From Synaphobranchus kaupii (lineage: Eukaryota > Chordata > Actinopteri > Anguilliformes > Synaphobranchidae), in contig CM056376.1 in assembly GCA_029718625.1 (NCBI GenBank), positions 110,467,319 to 110,531,318 on the forward strand: DNA of 64,000 nt, read 5' to 3'. A program made the translations under genes and the position numbers. Shown piece after piece: positions 1-13,662 of this stretch. Every line of letters starts with the position of its first letter. Position 1 is the stretch's first letter. The notes below the pieces were generated by a model. It saw only the letters and a list, made by a program, of their open reading frames with translations. It searched no databases and was not told where the DNA came from.

Positions 1-210
1 TTAAAGCAAAGGGTATGAATACTTATGTAAATGAGAAATTTTATTTTTTTATTTTTAATAAATTTGCAAAACTTTTTTCACATTGTCATTATCGGGTGTT
101 GTGTGTAGAATTTTGAGGGAAAAAATGAATTTAATCAATTTTGGAATAAGGCTGTAACAGAACTAAATGTGGAAAAAGTGAAGCGCTGTGAATACTTTCC
201 GGATGCACTG
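1..210 (+). mobile_element. Tc1-like transposon, 3' end only (cut by window edge)
   Basis: The last 210 bases of a Tc1-like element. It resembles the 3' end of the complete Tc1 at 62331-63968: both contain a 'cattgtcatta' type stretch, a 'gttgtgtgtaga' type stretch, a GTAAC stretch before 'aatgtgga', and a terminus reading TACTTTCCGG or GACTTTCCGG followed by a short tail ending CACTG or GACTG and a TA dinucleotide (211-212). No transposase is in view because the body lies outside the window. It is diverged from the 62-kb copy, so a related family rather than the same subfamily is likely. Confidence 0.75.
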
Positions 211-1076
211 TATGTCAAAGTTTGGTCCATACAATGCCATAATATCATCATAAGGACGACTGAAAGATCTCGAAGTGGGGGCAGGTAATGGCTTCCGGCA
301 GTCTTCCGGGACCAGCCAAGGATAGGAGGGGGCAGGACTACGGAGCTCTATACTAGTACACAGGACGCAATAGATTGGGCTCTGTTTCGGACACAGCCCT
401 CGACTAACAGACAGATATGTTAGGCTAACATAAGGATAGATAGATGGCAAAAACTAAAACTTGCCCAATTACAAAACAGAAGATTTCACGGCAAACGACA
501 GTAGCCTACTATCGTGTAGCCTACATTCTCAGTTGGTGCTTTTGTTTGCTCGGAATCTTCTTTAACTGTTGAGTCATTTCGGAACATTAGCCTAATACGT
601 GCATGTCATTCTCGTTTTATATATTGTAAATCCCTCGCAGCTAGACCAATGAGGGAATAGCCCGGATCGAAGGTTTAAGCGTGATATTTTCCGCTGTTGC
701 TGTGGGAAAAGGTAAGAGTTTTGAAATGTTACTGTTCTTACAACCGGATGAGACTGCTTCTTTAAATTCGCGGGATCAGCTAGTAATTGACCACGGGTCA
801 GAGACAATAGTACCACTTTGCCTCCCGCTCTAAGTTTGGTCTGCAGGCTGACTCCAGCTTATCCAAAAAGGCAGCCTGTGTATATTATATTAACTGTCAG
901 CCACCAACGCTGATACTATACTCGTATATATCTGACTCCAATTAGAATTGACGCTTGATTGCGAGTGGAACTCTGTTCTTTTGAAACTATCTATACCGGG
1001 GACGCTAATAGCCCCGGATACAGTGCAGACTGACACACTGAAGCGGACTGACAAGCTCAGAGACCCTAGCCACATA
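211..1076. other. unassigned intergenic DNA
   Basis: No gene is recognised. A short inverted pair at 377-400 (GGGCTCTGT ... ACACAGCCC) resembles the ends of the small inverted-repeat elements at 7146-7402 and near 32120-32220, and may be the remnant of a small non-autonomous element. The small reading frames here have no recognisable motif. Confidence 0.4.
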
Positions 1077-1315
1077 GAAACTCAGCGGGTTTCGAATATG
1101 TCACCATCACAGGTGCTCAGAGGTTCGGACCATAGAATCTACTAGGTAAAAGAGAAACTCAGAGGGTTTGGAACATGTCACCATCACAGGTGCTCAGAGG
1201 TTTTTGACCATAGAATCCACCTTATACTAGGAAAAGAGAAACTCAGAGGTTTGGAACATGTCACCATCACAGGTACTCAGAGGTATTGAACATAGAATCT
1301 GCCTAGTACTGGCTA
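1077..1315. repeat. three-copy direct repeat of about 75-90 bp
   Basis: The phrase AGAAACTCAG followed by TATGTCACCATCACAGG (or CATGTCACC...) and 'catagaatc' recurs three times, beginning near 1077, 1150 and 1230. The copies differ by substitutions and small indels. No coding role is visible. Confidence 0.8.
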
Positions 1316-3740
1316 AGGCCTAGCAGAACCGTCACATTACCACAAACAAGATTAGTCGGTGTGAAACCCGGTAATAGAGACACAATTCACGGAGACCACG
1401 CAAATCAGGTCTGAAAATAGAATAATTTATTAATGACAATAATCACTGGTTAAGACTGTGCGAGCAAATTTGAACACATTCAATACCTATAGCTAAACAC
1501 AGGATAACATGCTGCTAAGACAAAGAAACATGAACAAGTTCACCAACAAAGTATAACCAAATGATTCCGTACAGTGTGACTATGGTACCAGGAGACCTGT
1601 TAGGCCGATACTCCTATACGGGTATAACTATAGTGCCACTACAGCATTAGGCGATCTGTTAAGCAGATACATCATAATGGACGAGCTATGGTGCCATGAC
1701 AGCACCAGGTGATCTGTTAGGCAGATCCACCCTGAATGTCCCTTTGGACTTCCCTTAAATGCAATCCTGGGCAGGCTTTCCACATTCCACAATTCCCTTT
1801 GTTTGTCCAAACAAGGTCTGGCCAGGAAGAGGGCTGTAAAATCTAACCACCAAGAGACCCCCCTTCTCCTCCAGGAAAATCAACTACAGTCTACTCCCCC
1901 TCCCCGATCTAGTGATAGCAATAAGATACTTTGTACGACGGCGCGTGATCTTATGATTTTACCTGTCATTTATCTAGATACCAGGTGAGGTCCAGGTGAT
2001 AGCCACTCTGTGATCCAGATACTTATGTGGACAAGCACATCCCTGATAACCTACAATCCCCCTTCCAAACACATTCTTTATTCCTTACATACCCCACATT
2101 TCATTTGATATTAATCCCAATCCACCACATTTATCATATTATCCAGTTATTCACATACATACATACATAAGATGCCTTATACATACAGTGTTGCTTCAGT
2201 CCAGAATATTTTAACATAGGGTGTGTGTTCACAGGCCTTTTACGGCCTGAGAACAGGCCTCGGTTGCTGACGTCATTATGACCTCTAATGTCATTCCAGC
2301 TGTCGATTACAACTTTGTGCCTTTTGTTGTAGGGCAGTGGAGTTGGGAGTCCTGTGTGACGAGGCAAAGATGTAAGGGGTGGGTAGAACAGGAGATTCTT
2401 AGGCCACCTGGTGAATTGTTTTATTGCACCCTCAACGAAGTCAGGGTTTATGACTGACAATCCCAAGGATCAATAATTTTCAGTCTTACAATATATTTTT
2501 TTGTTGTGAATTCTCCTTTCTCCTCTGTTGGAATTTTTAGTCAATTTTAATCTTTTTCTTGGTCGTGGTCCACTGACACCATATCAATTGATCTTAAAAC
2601 CTTTTAAACGTCCATTGCCGTTACAGTTCATAGCAGTAGCAGCATTTTCAACGTCTCCATTTTTTTTTAAACGAGTAAGTAAACAGAGGCCATGTGAGTT
2701 TATGTGCAAGGCATAGCCTACAAATCTCAGAGCCAATGGAAACTAAGAAGGTGTTAATGGTCTGTCCCCTCATTCTGAAGCCCGCCCCTGGCAAACATGA
2801 TTTTAACAAGCATAGTTGTGTTACTTATTACAGGTATTTAGAGATCCGAAATACATTGTATATTATATTAAGTGACTTCTTACACACTTTAACCTTCGTT
2901 ATATGGAGAGAAAAAAAAACATTTTTTTTTTGTTTTCTCATGTTTTGCGCCGTACTGTGAATTGCTGAAATGTGACTTGCAGACCATTTTACAGCTTGTG
3001 TCACATATTGGTTGCAAGTTTGCAGCAAACTATCCAGTTTTGTAAGGGATGCCAAATAGCTGGAAGCCGCTGTTTCACTGGCACAAGTGCTCTGCTGCTC
3101 CAAACCCCCCGCTTAACTTCCACAGTACTCTCAGAAAGCACTTTCCCGCTCTCCCTGCATCTGGTCTTGAAGACAGGCCTGTCAGAAGACAGATTTATTA
3201 GCACAGAGAATGCCGCACAATCTCCCCATGTGGCGCTCCTCCCCTCTGTAGTTTTTTTGGCACTTTTTCTCTTTTTTGCTTTTATGTGCTGCTGCTACTT
3301 AAAAGTTAAAACTGCAAAAAGAGAGAATTAAAAATGCTTCACTGAAAGTTTAACCCACAAGTGATTTCCTCAAGTAAGGAAACAGTCTTTGTCAACATTG
3401 AGGCCTCTGCTGGAAATGAACATTCCTTCGTGATGGCACAGGGAGGTTTTTAACTCCTCAGTGGGTGGAGCTACGATGAGCTGTCAATCTCTGATCTGTT
3501 TGAACCAATCAAAACCGATTGCCTGACAGAAAAAAAACACCGAGCTGTTCCATTCAATCACTGACTGAAAGAATATGGTAGCCATGAATATTTTTTGGGT
3601 AAATTTCGCCTTATTTTCCCAATACCCTGCATTCAGGGCTTTTCAATTAATCTTAGGGATTGGGTTAATTTTTGTTAGTTTTTGTTCTTTTTTGTACAAA
3701 TGATATTTCCCCTTGAGCTGACTTGGCCGTGTGGAGTCTG
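1316..3740. other. unassigned DNA; possible old LTR-like segment
   Basis: No gene recognised. Between about 1340 and 1440 the minus strand has an AATAAA (about 1424-1432) followed by about 100 bases of moderate GC, and 1570-1720 carries imperfect repeats around the phrase GGCGATCTGTTA / GGTGATCTGTTA. This could be the R-U5 part of an old minus-strand LTR, but no partner LTR, primer site or gag/pol fragment is present. From 2500 to 3740 I see only AT-rich DNA with short chance reading frames. Confidence 0.25.
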
Positions 3741-3780
3741 TGAGTAACGTGTTTGACATGTGAGTAACGTGTTTGACATG
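3741..3780. repeat. 20-bp perfect tandem duplication
   Basis: TGAGTAACGTGTTTGACATG occurs twice in immediate succession (3741-3760 and 3761-3780) with no mismatch. Confidence 0.95.
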
Positions 3781-3781
3781 T

Positions 3782-4415
<634 letters not shown>

Positions 4416-4634
4416 GTACTTGTAAGTATTTATCTCAGATTTCTTTCCACCCTTCAGGAGTATGCAGTTCCTGGGAGCAGATTATCGCAGCTGGAGTTTC
4501 TTGTGGCTTTTTTTCTTTTTTTGTTTAACAAATTTTCTATTTTTATACATACAAAAAAATACTACCCCACTTGTAGCTTTTGTTTTGGAGAGGTGAAAAT
4601 TTTGAAAAATTGCTTTCCTAAAAATGCATACATA

Positions 4635-5173
4635 CACTATATGGCCAAAAGTATGTGGACACCCCTTAGTCTGGGACTGTTTTTCATGGTTCAGGCTAGG
4701 CTCCTTTGTTCCAGTGAAGGGAAATCTACAGCATACAATGACATTCTACACGATTCTGGGTTTCCAACTTTGTGGCAACAGTTTGGGGAAGGCCCTTTCC
4801 TGTTTCAGAATGATAATGCCCTTGTGCACAAAGAGGTCCATACAGAAATGGTTTGTCGAGATCGGTATGGAAGAACTTCACTAGCTTGCATAGAGCCCTG
4901 ACCTCAACCCCATCAAACACCATTGGGATCAATTGGAAAGCCGGCTGCGAGCCAGGCCTAATAGCCCCACATCAGTGCCTGACCTCTCTAATTCTCTTCT
5001 GACTGAATGGAAACAAATTCACACAGAAATGTTTCAACATCTAGTGGAAATAATTCCCAGGAGAGTGGAGGCTGCTATAGCAGGATAAAGGGGACCAACT
5101 ACATATTAATGGCCAGGATTTTGGAATGAGATGTTGGATGAGCAGGTGTCCATATACTTTTGGCCATGTAGTG
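4635..5173 (+). mobile_element. Tc1-like deletion derivative with dead transposase
   Basis: Bounded by TA on both sides (4633-4634, 5174-5175) with terminal inverted repeats that match over about 29 bases with two mismatches: CACTATATGGCCAAAAGTAT at the left, and the complement of CACTACATGGCCAAAAGTAT at the right. At about 540 bp it is one third of an autonomous Tc1. The interior keeps the C-terminal half of a Tc1 transposase. The second catalytic Asp lies in FQNDNA near 4806-4823, and after a frameshift the PDLNPI block (4898-4915) follows. The residue after NPI, normally the catalytic Glu, is Lys (AAA). The protein is therefore both truncated and catalytically dead. Confidence 0.9.
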
Positions 5174-6519
5174 TATATACAATAGGGCCTATTTGACTCC
5201 TCATACTGTTTTAAAATGATATTTTCTGATGATGAAATGTGTTGCTCACTGGGCAGGTTTGGTACTTTTTCGAAATTGCAGAGGTTCTTTCCCAGTTGCA
5301 GTGGGTGGATGTGCCGTGTGCTGACGTCTCTTCCGTTTAATTTTGGGTGACTCCAAAATACAATTTAAACTGGCAGGAGAGACATCTTCTGTTGGCCGGC
5401 TCGACTTCCTACAGGAAATCAATATTAAGGGCTTAGCGGAGGCTACTGTTAATTCAAACTGAATCTGGCTATTTTAATTCCCTGATATCTTACTTGACTA
5501 TGAAGTACGTTTGGACCAACCTAGGTGAGTTTGGACCAAGCTAGGTGAACTACTTTATGCTGCTGGTTGGATGGTGTGGATGTCATTGAGATAATTTATA
5601 ACATGCGACTGAATGAATGGTCTACAATTTAGTCCCCCTCCCCTATTTTGCTTCACTCTACTAAAGACTGCATAGGTTATTAATATTCTGAATCACTGTT
5701 GAGAAAACAAGGTAAATGAAGGGAAAAGCGAATAAAACAGCAACGTGTGTGCACAGTCGAATGTGTAGTCTGTTTCCTGGAAACTCCTGTACTTGCAGTT
5801 GAATATCTCATTATATCTATTTCTCATTAATGATGACATTTGGAGCCACTAAAGCAAATGAATGCTTATTAGAGGAAAGGGGGTCTGGGGCACTTTATTG
5901 TAATGGACAATTTGTCCTTTTAAGAACGTTTCTTCAATGTTGTACTAAACGGGACACAGCACAGAGGACAGACTCCATTCATCATGTGAGAATTTGTCAA
6001 CATACAGCGGAAGATGATCGCTTTGTACCAAGGTGCTCATTAAATTCTCTTCCTTCCTCGCACATTTTTGATTTATGGAATTGAAACGACTTCTTAAACG
6101 GTCTGGCCATTGTGCGTTTGATTCCGGTGATTAATCACGCTAAGTGCTCCGTCGCCTCTTTTCGTGTGATCAAACCCTCTTTGCATTCGAAACATCTGCA
6201 GCGTGAACACTGGCGGGCTTTGAAAAGATCTCGCCTGAGGCAATACACGCAGAACACACTTGTTGTAGTCCAGTGCGATGCTAATTACCAGAAGAAAGTT
6301 TTGTTGATGCAATTATTATTATTTTTTTTTTTCCTGTTCTTTGTGCTTGCCATATTCACGACTCTGGTACACAAGCCTCAAACATTTCAAATACGCATGA
6401 AGGCTCACACTCCTGATGCAGTGGGAAGATGCCAAAGGCAACATCACAAATGTGTTTTTTTTTTTATTAGATCTTTGTTTCCTCTCATTATATTTGAAAT
6501 CAGCATCAACTTCATACAG
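5174..6519. other. unassigned DNA
   Basis: No recognised gene or repeat. Short open frames (for example 5830-6084 and 6112-6615) show no domain. A T-rich run with a hydrophobic chance frame lies near 6310-6360. Confidence 0.4.
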
Positions 6520-6760
6520 CCTTTATTTACTTATTTATTTGACCTTTATTTTACCAGGTTGGTTTCTTTTGCAGTGTTGCCCCGGGTAGGAATGCAAGGA
6601 TTGTGTCAGATTTAGGGGGTGATCAGATGACAGGTTTTGTTGGAATTCAGTCAGGACACTGAAATGAATGCCCTATTCTTTTGGAAAGGGGCTTGGGATC
6701 TTTAATCACCACAGTGAGTCAGCACTTTGCTTTAACATTTAATCCAAAAGACAAGACCTT
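6520..6760. repeat. probable old interspersed repeat
   Basis: A 'TTATTTATTTGACCTTTATTTTACCAGG' type start (6535-6560) is followed by a GGGATCTTTAATCACCAC block (6696-6713) and a TTTAACATTTAATCC block (6731-6745). This order of phrases resembles a dispersed repeat that I associate with fish genomes. Family not assigned and ends not defined. Confidence 0.4.
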
Positions 6761-7145
6761 ACGCAGCTAATCGCCCACATCAGCATGCGGGGGGCTTTGA
6801 GTTTCCATTTGGCCCAGAAGAAAGAGTGCCCCCTACTCTCCCACCCACACCCCTCATACATGTTTGTACTAAAACCTCTTTTGCCGGTCATTTTGGAAGA
6901 AGAGGAAGTGTGCTCAATAAGTTGCGTTGTTAAAGGTAAAGATAAATCAAAATAGAAAACCATTGTTCCAACTCCAAAAATCATTGTTCCATGGTGACGT
7001 TCATTCTAATAGACAAGCATAATGTATGGTGACGTCATCTCCAGGTGTGTGAATCAATGTAACCCCTGCGGGTGTGCATTTCACAGTGAGTACTCCAGGT
7101 GTGTATCAGTTTCTCTCTCAGCTTTTGAAGTTACAGCTGCTCACC

Positions 7146-7402
7146 AGGGCTGTGTAAAAATCAGAGCCCTATCTGTGTACTGTGTACTAGAATACTGTGT
7201 ACTGTTAACAGCATACTGTTTAGTACGCAACATGCAGTATATGAAATGCATCCTCCGTGCTTATTTCAGCGAAAACCCGGAAATGTGTATATCATCTGGG
7301 GATTTTGAGTACACTAAATATTGCCAACATATTGCCAACTTTCTCATCCAGTGAGAAGACTCAATAGTATGGAAGAGTGCTGATTCGGACACAGCCCATG
7401 TC
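7146..7402. mobile_element. small inverted-repeat element (MITE-like)
   Basis: The left end AGGGCTGTGT (near 7147) is answered by ACACAGCCC near 7391-7400. Between them lie phrases such as TGTTTAGTACGCAA and CATGCAGTAT that recur at 31845-31870 in the second copy region (TGTTTAGTACGCAA, TGTGCAGTATG). About 255 bp, no coding capacity, target duplication not clear. Confidence 0.5.
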
Positions 7403-10400
7403 AAAGATTCCAGTGAGGAATTATTACTGAAAAACCAGGAGTTTAACTGTTTTATACACCCTGTTCATCAGAAGAGCCCAGCCATGAAACATTGAGTCAT
7501 AGCCTGGCCTGTCCTCTCCTCCGGCTCTCAGTAATTAAGAGCGCTTAGCGTGTCAGCGGAACATTTTCACAGGGCTGACCTTTCACCTCTGGTAAATGCT
7601 ATCATGCCATTAATGGGCCTGGCACAGGGCATATTCCTGCCAGAGTGTTTAATGAATGTCTTTTTTTAAGGGGCCTGTCTGTCTGTAGCACCAACTGTCT
7701 GTCAAAAGCAGAAAAAAGTAATCTCTCTCTCTCTCTGTCCTTTTCCACACACACATGCACATACATAATTATATGCATTAATGTGCAAGTAGTGCCGTGT
7801 CCCAACATAAACGCATTGATCCACGGTCCCCACACCACAGATTAACAGAATGATTCAACATTTGACACTAGCTTGCCATGCCCGGTTGGAACACAAGAGA
7901 AATTTCAGCTCCTTCCACTGGCCTGATTGTTAGGGCCATATTGATCCTGGAAACTCATCAAGCTGTATGAGCAGAGATACTAGAGAATCTGTGTTCTGAA
8001 CATGGCCTCGTGGTTCATTATATAGACCCTGGACCCTGGCCTGTTAGCGATAAGGGAGAGGCTTTTGCAGGCTGCAAGCTCATTCCTGGCTCCTCAGTCT
8101 CCTGGCTAGGTTTGTGCGCTAAACCTGCCTTTGTCTTTGAGCTGACTTTGTTCACCTCGTCATCGTCAGGCTGACGACTGACAGAGAATCTCATTGTGGA
8201 TGGGCTCTTTCAGTACTCTGTTTGTTGGTGAAAAAAAAAGAAGAATATATTTTTCTGTCACACATTTTTTACCTCTTGAGTTGGCTTGATCAGTTATGGC
8301 CTTGTCATTGTCATGACACCGCGTGGTTTGATATACAGTTTTTCAATAAATGTGCAAAAGTGCAATCTCAAAAACACTGCTGTTTATTCTGTGCCCTTAT
8401 GATGACGATGATGATGCAAATGAGTACTTTTTTTTCTACATAGTAGCAAACTGACACGAAGTCTAATATCTTGTCATCTGCAAGTCCATGCTTGACACAC
8501 CAGAGCAACCCACCAGGGAGCACCAACGTGAACTCGTGTAAGAAACTGAAAATAGCTCAACTCCGTTCAGGGAACAGTTGAAACGGCGCTCCATGGCGTG
8601 TGGCAGACGGCGCCTCTGCTTCACTCGTCTGCATCAGAGAGAACACCACTGAGCTGGCACAGGACGTCCATGCCAAACTCCTCAGGTGTTTTCCTTGACC
8701 TGTTAGACCATCCCATAATCCGACAGCACATCCCTACAGGATTTAGTTTATCACACTCGTCAACACATCCTAGAAAAAACGCGTTCACACGCACACATAC
8801 ACACACATACACAGTATAATGCAAATAGTACTTGTTATTACCTTTGATAATCTGAGACCTTTTAAAAAAGCTGATCCGTAAGATGGTTGCACAACGAAGT
8901 GTAACTTTAGAATTAATTTTTCTTTGTTCAGATTTTCAAACTAAAAATACAGCCATGTTAATACAACCAAAAACTGCAGAGATAATCTCACTGTGCCTGG
9001 TAATAATTGCATGGGATGATTTTGAAAATACTTTAATAAAAAAAAGAACAAACTGGTCTGGAAGTGAGTTGTGTTCACCCATCTCTTTGAAGCTCATGGT
9101 AATGACAGTGTTTTGGTGTAGGAGGGGGAAAGCTGTCATTCGTGGCAAGGGGATTTTCCTCCGCTGTTTTCTGTCCTGCTGTTTTGCCTTCAGGTGTGAA
9201 TGTATATCAGCCACAAACACTTCACCCGTAAAACAAGCATTATCATGAATGATGAGGGAGCAGTGGAAAAACATCACATGATTTCACTGTTTGATTTGTA
9301 TTTTTTATTTGGGTAAGGTAAAAATTAATCTGAAATAAATAAATGAAATAATTGGGAATGCTAAAAACTGTTAAAGAATCAAATACATTGGAAAATGCCT
9401 GGAGCCTGGGGTAACCCCAAAGATAAAGAAAAAAACACTCCTGAGTCCTGGATACTAAATTTTAGAAGAATGTTTTGTATTCTAACTAGGTCTGCAATAC
9501 AATGTTGATATATGATCAAGCACAGGATATGCTAATATGTCCGTTGCAATGTGCCCGTCTCCCACAGGAGTATCATAATTATGCAAACCCCCAATTAATG
9601 TACAATATAATGTATCATAGATGTGACCCGAGTAACTGTAACTCAAATTAAATATTACTTGCCTTTCGGTAGTAATGGATTCAGTCAATACCCCAGGTTC
9701 AGTGCTGTCAGCAACTAAGACAAACACGCATAACATTTACATAAACAGAAAAAATATTTTGAGCATTTCAAATGTAACGTCCTAATGTGTAGGCCAAAGG
9801 GTTCTCAAAGGGCTTTCCCCAAATACAAGTCAGATTCTCATTGGCAAATGCATTCAATTTCAGATGCAAGGTTCATTTGAGATCACAACGTTAAGGCTCC
9901 TATTGTCTCTTTTAGAAATAACATCTTTTTACATCTTTAGATGAGATGGATGAGTCATAGTTTTAATTATGGCTGTAATTGAAGCAGTTGGCACAGTTTT
10001 GTGTGTGTGTATATATAATGCATAATGGTGACTGTATTGTCAATAAATCTTTGCAAGCTTTAATGAAAGCAGAAGCAGTTTAAATGTATTGAATGCTTTA
10101 TCGGGGTTTTGTGAATAATGTAAAATGCATGCTTCCATTGTTTTGGAGAGCCCATAATCATGGCCAGTTGAAACATGGACTCATTTGAGCCAAGCAGAAA
10201 CTTGTCTGTTTCACAATATGCTTGCCTTTTTTGTGTGAAATGTACACACTTTCTTGCACTTACACAGAAATGATCTATGCAATATCTAGAGTTCAAGATC
10301 AATAAGCAAGGGATTTTAGAAGCTCAAGCAGCTTAACTTAACTTTTGAACAATTGCTATCACCTACTGCTATTCTCTGAAATGAGTATCAAATTATCAGA

Positions 10401-11337
10401 TCTGATCTTTAGTAATTATATTGTCCTTGGAGCATATTCCAGTTGATCGATTACCTTTGACCCCCTAATTTCACCCCACCAATGAGAAGAGTAAATGAGG
10501 TGTTTTGGAGGAGATCAGGTGATTCTGTTTGTGGTGTAAACAGTCTTCTCTTCATGTACTAGTTTGTTATGTCTCTGTCATTAATCTCTTAACAGACACA
10601 GGCACCAATCCTGTATAGGCATAATGTTCCCCTGCCCTGCCCACCACCACTCCGCCATTGACCCATTCCCCCCTTTCCTCTGCCCCATTGTCACTGTAAT
10701 TAATGACACCCTGGATACAACCCAAAATTGCAAGTCATCTTCAGAGGAAGTACTATCTGTTTCATCTGTTTATTTCAAATTTTTTTATGATTCCATGATT
10801 TTGTGTCATAATTGTCATACACAATTGTTAAAAAAATAAAAATAAAAAAAGAAAGGGAAAAGACCATCCCAGAGCATTCCCGCAACAAAATTCCTTTGTG
10901 GTCTCTTACAATTTCAACTTAGAAGTTCAGAAATGCAAAAGTGAATGGGAAGGCATAATCGATTAATATTTGTGTGGATTTACAGACGCCCAAGGCCTTA
11001 TTTGTAGTTGGTGTTACGAATTATAATGGCTGTTCATAAAGTTATTTAACAATAAAATCATTAAAAGGCAGTCAGCAATACTCTCCATAATTATGGTTTT
11101 TGTGATTAATGAGACTCTAACTGCATGTGCATTGATGGATGATCCACTGCATAACCAAGGTTAGCAGTCCTTTTTTCATCAGTGAGCCAATAAACAGTCA
11201 TCAACTGCTGTACTGTCCAATGCTTTAGATTAGTCTCAGCTAGAACAATTGATCCAGGTATAGTGAACACAAACTGAATAATCATATTATATTTTATAAG
11301 TGGTGAAGTACAACAAACACGGGAGATGAAGATCTCT
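7403..11337. other. unassigned AT-rich DNA
   Basis: No gene recognised. Contains minor simple repeats (CT near 7720, CA near 8790-8812, GT/TA near 9998-10018). The stretch 7510-7640 has balanced composition with a TAATTA core and looks less decayed than its surroundings. It could be conserved non-coding sequence, which I cannot test without an alignment. Confidence 0.35.
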
Positions 11338-11515
11338 ACCTGTTGTCAGTAGAGGTTTACGTGCCTGATCAGTATAGGTTTAATTATCTGATCTCAGTAG
11401 AGGTTTAGTTGCCTGTTATCATTTGAATTTTACTTATCTGATTTTGGTGAAGGTTTACTTGCCTGATATTGGTAGATGTTTACTTTCCCGCTAGCAGTAG
11501 AGATTTACTTACAAG
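11338..11515. repeat. degenerate tandem repeat, unit about 36 bp, about five copies
   Basis: Variants of CAGTAGAGGTTTACTTGCC followed by TGAT recur about every 36 bases. The copies read AGTAGAGGTTTACG, AGTATAGGTTTAAT, AGTAGAGGTTTAGT, GGTGAAGGTTTACT and GGTAGATGTTTACT, with AGTAGAGATTTACT last. It is old and diverged. Confidence 0.75.
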
Positions 11516-12959
11516 CTTCTTCCAGAAGCTGTTTGTCAAGTATGTTTGTTTGAAATATATTCTCCAAAGATGCACTTGTGCATGTGTATGAACATGTCTG
11601 TGTGCATGTGTGAGCCAGCTTGTGTGCACATTTGCTTGTCTGTGTATGTGCGTCAGAGTTTATAATTACCAGGTACGTATTTGCTACTTTATATACTAAT
11701 GATTTTAAAAACCCTCTTCACAATAGTGTGCCGGATAATACACCCATTCAAGCCATTCAAATTGTGTGGGTTACGCAGATGAAGTACAATTACATAAACT
11801 ATTATTTTGAAAGATTTATTTTAGGATTTAATTTTGCCCTGGAAGATGTAATGCATGAGCATAAAGCTCAGCATTACTCAGTTGCACTATAAAGATGTTG
11901 CACTGTATTGCACAGTAAAAAGTTTGTTTTTCTAGAAGCTGCAACTTAAACCATAGGCTGCATTCATATTTCAGTTGGAGCTGAAAAAATGTTTTTGAAA
12001 TGCAACTGTGACCATTTATGACGTTTGAAATCCCTTTTGGGAACCATTTGGGATCTAATTGGGATTTTACAACAAGGACCAGCCCAGTGGCTCATTTATA
12101 TCTGTCCGAAATGCAAACAAAAGTAATATGTTCATTGATTTGACCCATCCGTTTGGGAAATGGCAAAGGTTGACAGAGTTGGTAGTCATTTTAAATTAAT
12201 CTAGGGGGAATAGAGGCAGTTAAGGCTGTGGGAATGTCGTCCCTGTGATCTGTGCTGTAGCCACTGTGCCTTCAGAAAAGCCACTTTCTCCCAGCAATGT
12301 CAATATTAACTGATAAACACGGCAAGCATAAGAGGTCTTCATTTTTCTTATTACTAACAAATATTGTATCAGACATCATTAAGAACTCTGCAGGGAGCAG
12401 GAGGGAACCGAACTCTGGTGTCCTCCATGAGAGGCGGCTGTGCTAACCACTGCACTAAGGATGAAGTCACCGTTAGCAGAGCTGCTAGCAAGCAGTCTGA
12501 TCGGGTCACTGCCATATTATATAGATTTGCTTAGCAGTTTGGGGTGACATGCATAACTGAAATGTTGGATATTTACTGAAGAGGTTAAAGTGTGTGCCTC
12601 AGGGATAAAATTGCAAACTCTCGCATGGGAGTGAAATACTACAACCTTTGGGGAGCAGGACCATTTTGTGTTGGCCCAAAGTAATGTTGAAATTGAGAAC
12701 TTGGTCCCCTTTTAAATCCTAAACATTAAACTTAAATCGCATTTTATGAATACATGTGGGGTCAATTGTTTTTATTCCTGAGTACCATATTTATTCCTGA
12801 AAAAACAATACTAATACAGGATATCACCAAAATGGTTTCACAGGGGGAGATTATGGTTAACTAATCTCCTGGACAGCTTTGAATATGTTGCAAATTGCTT
12901 CAAATCAGACTTATTGTATAACATTACATATTTTAACTTCCATAAATGTTTACCAAAGT
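11516..12959. other. unassigned AT-rich DNA
   Basis: No gene or repeat recognised. Short open frames such as 11620-11892 and 12879-13136 lack any domain, and the second runs into the fold-back element that follows. Confidence 0.35.
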
Positions 12960-13662
12960 GTCAAACAATGTTATTTAATGTTTTACCTTATCAACTTTAT
13001 TGATTTCTGTAAAAAAAAATCAGTAAAGGCTAATTCCGAATTTGATGCCTGCAACACGTTCCAAAAAAGTTGGGACAGGGGCAAAAAAAAGACTGGGAAG
13101 TTCAAAAAACACCTGTTTGGAACATTTCACAGGTAAACAGGTGATGCTATCATGACTGGGTATAAAAGGATATCAAAAGACTCTTGAAATATTATGTTCA
13201 AATACTCTTACAAGCGATACTATAACCTCTACATTTGAATGGATCTCTATGAGAATTGGTGGGTGGGACTAGATTAAGTTGTAAATAACACGAGAATAGT
13301 ATGGAACCCATGCTTGGCTAAATGGCTGTAAGTCATCAAGGGTCTGAGGTATCAAACAAGCCTTAACAACAAGGTTAACAAGTTAACAACAAGGTGTTAA
13401 ACTGTGGAATGCTCCAAACAGGTGTTTTCTGAACCTCCCAGTCTTTTTTTGCCCCAGTCCCAGCTTTTTTGGAATGTGCTGCAGGCATCAAATTTGGAAT
13501 TATTTACATAATATCAATAAAGTTGATATTAAAAAACATTAAATATATTTTATTTGTACTGTTTTCTATTAAATATATGTAAAAGAGAATTTACAAATCA
13601 CTGCTTTCTGCTTTTAAGTGCATTTTACATACTGTCCCAGCTTTTTTGGAATTGGGGTTTGC
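12960..13662. mobile_element. fold-back element, family 2, with family 1 core
   Basis: The left arm (about 12965-13150) and right arm (about 13395-13662) are inverted copies. Shared phrases are TTCCAAAAAAGTTGGGAC / its complement, AAAAAGACTGGGA and ACACCTGTTTGGA. The right arm extends further out and repeats the TTCCAAAAAAGCTGGGAC motif near its end, so the left arm has lost its outer part. The 13190-13345 centre (ACAAGCGATACTATAA, ATGGATCTCTATG, GTCATCAAGGGTCTGA) is the same core seen in family 1 copies at 20135-20300 and 46915-47010. It has no coding capacity. The superfamily is not assigned. Confidence 0.75.
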
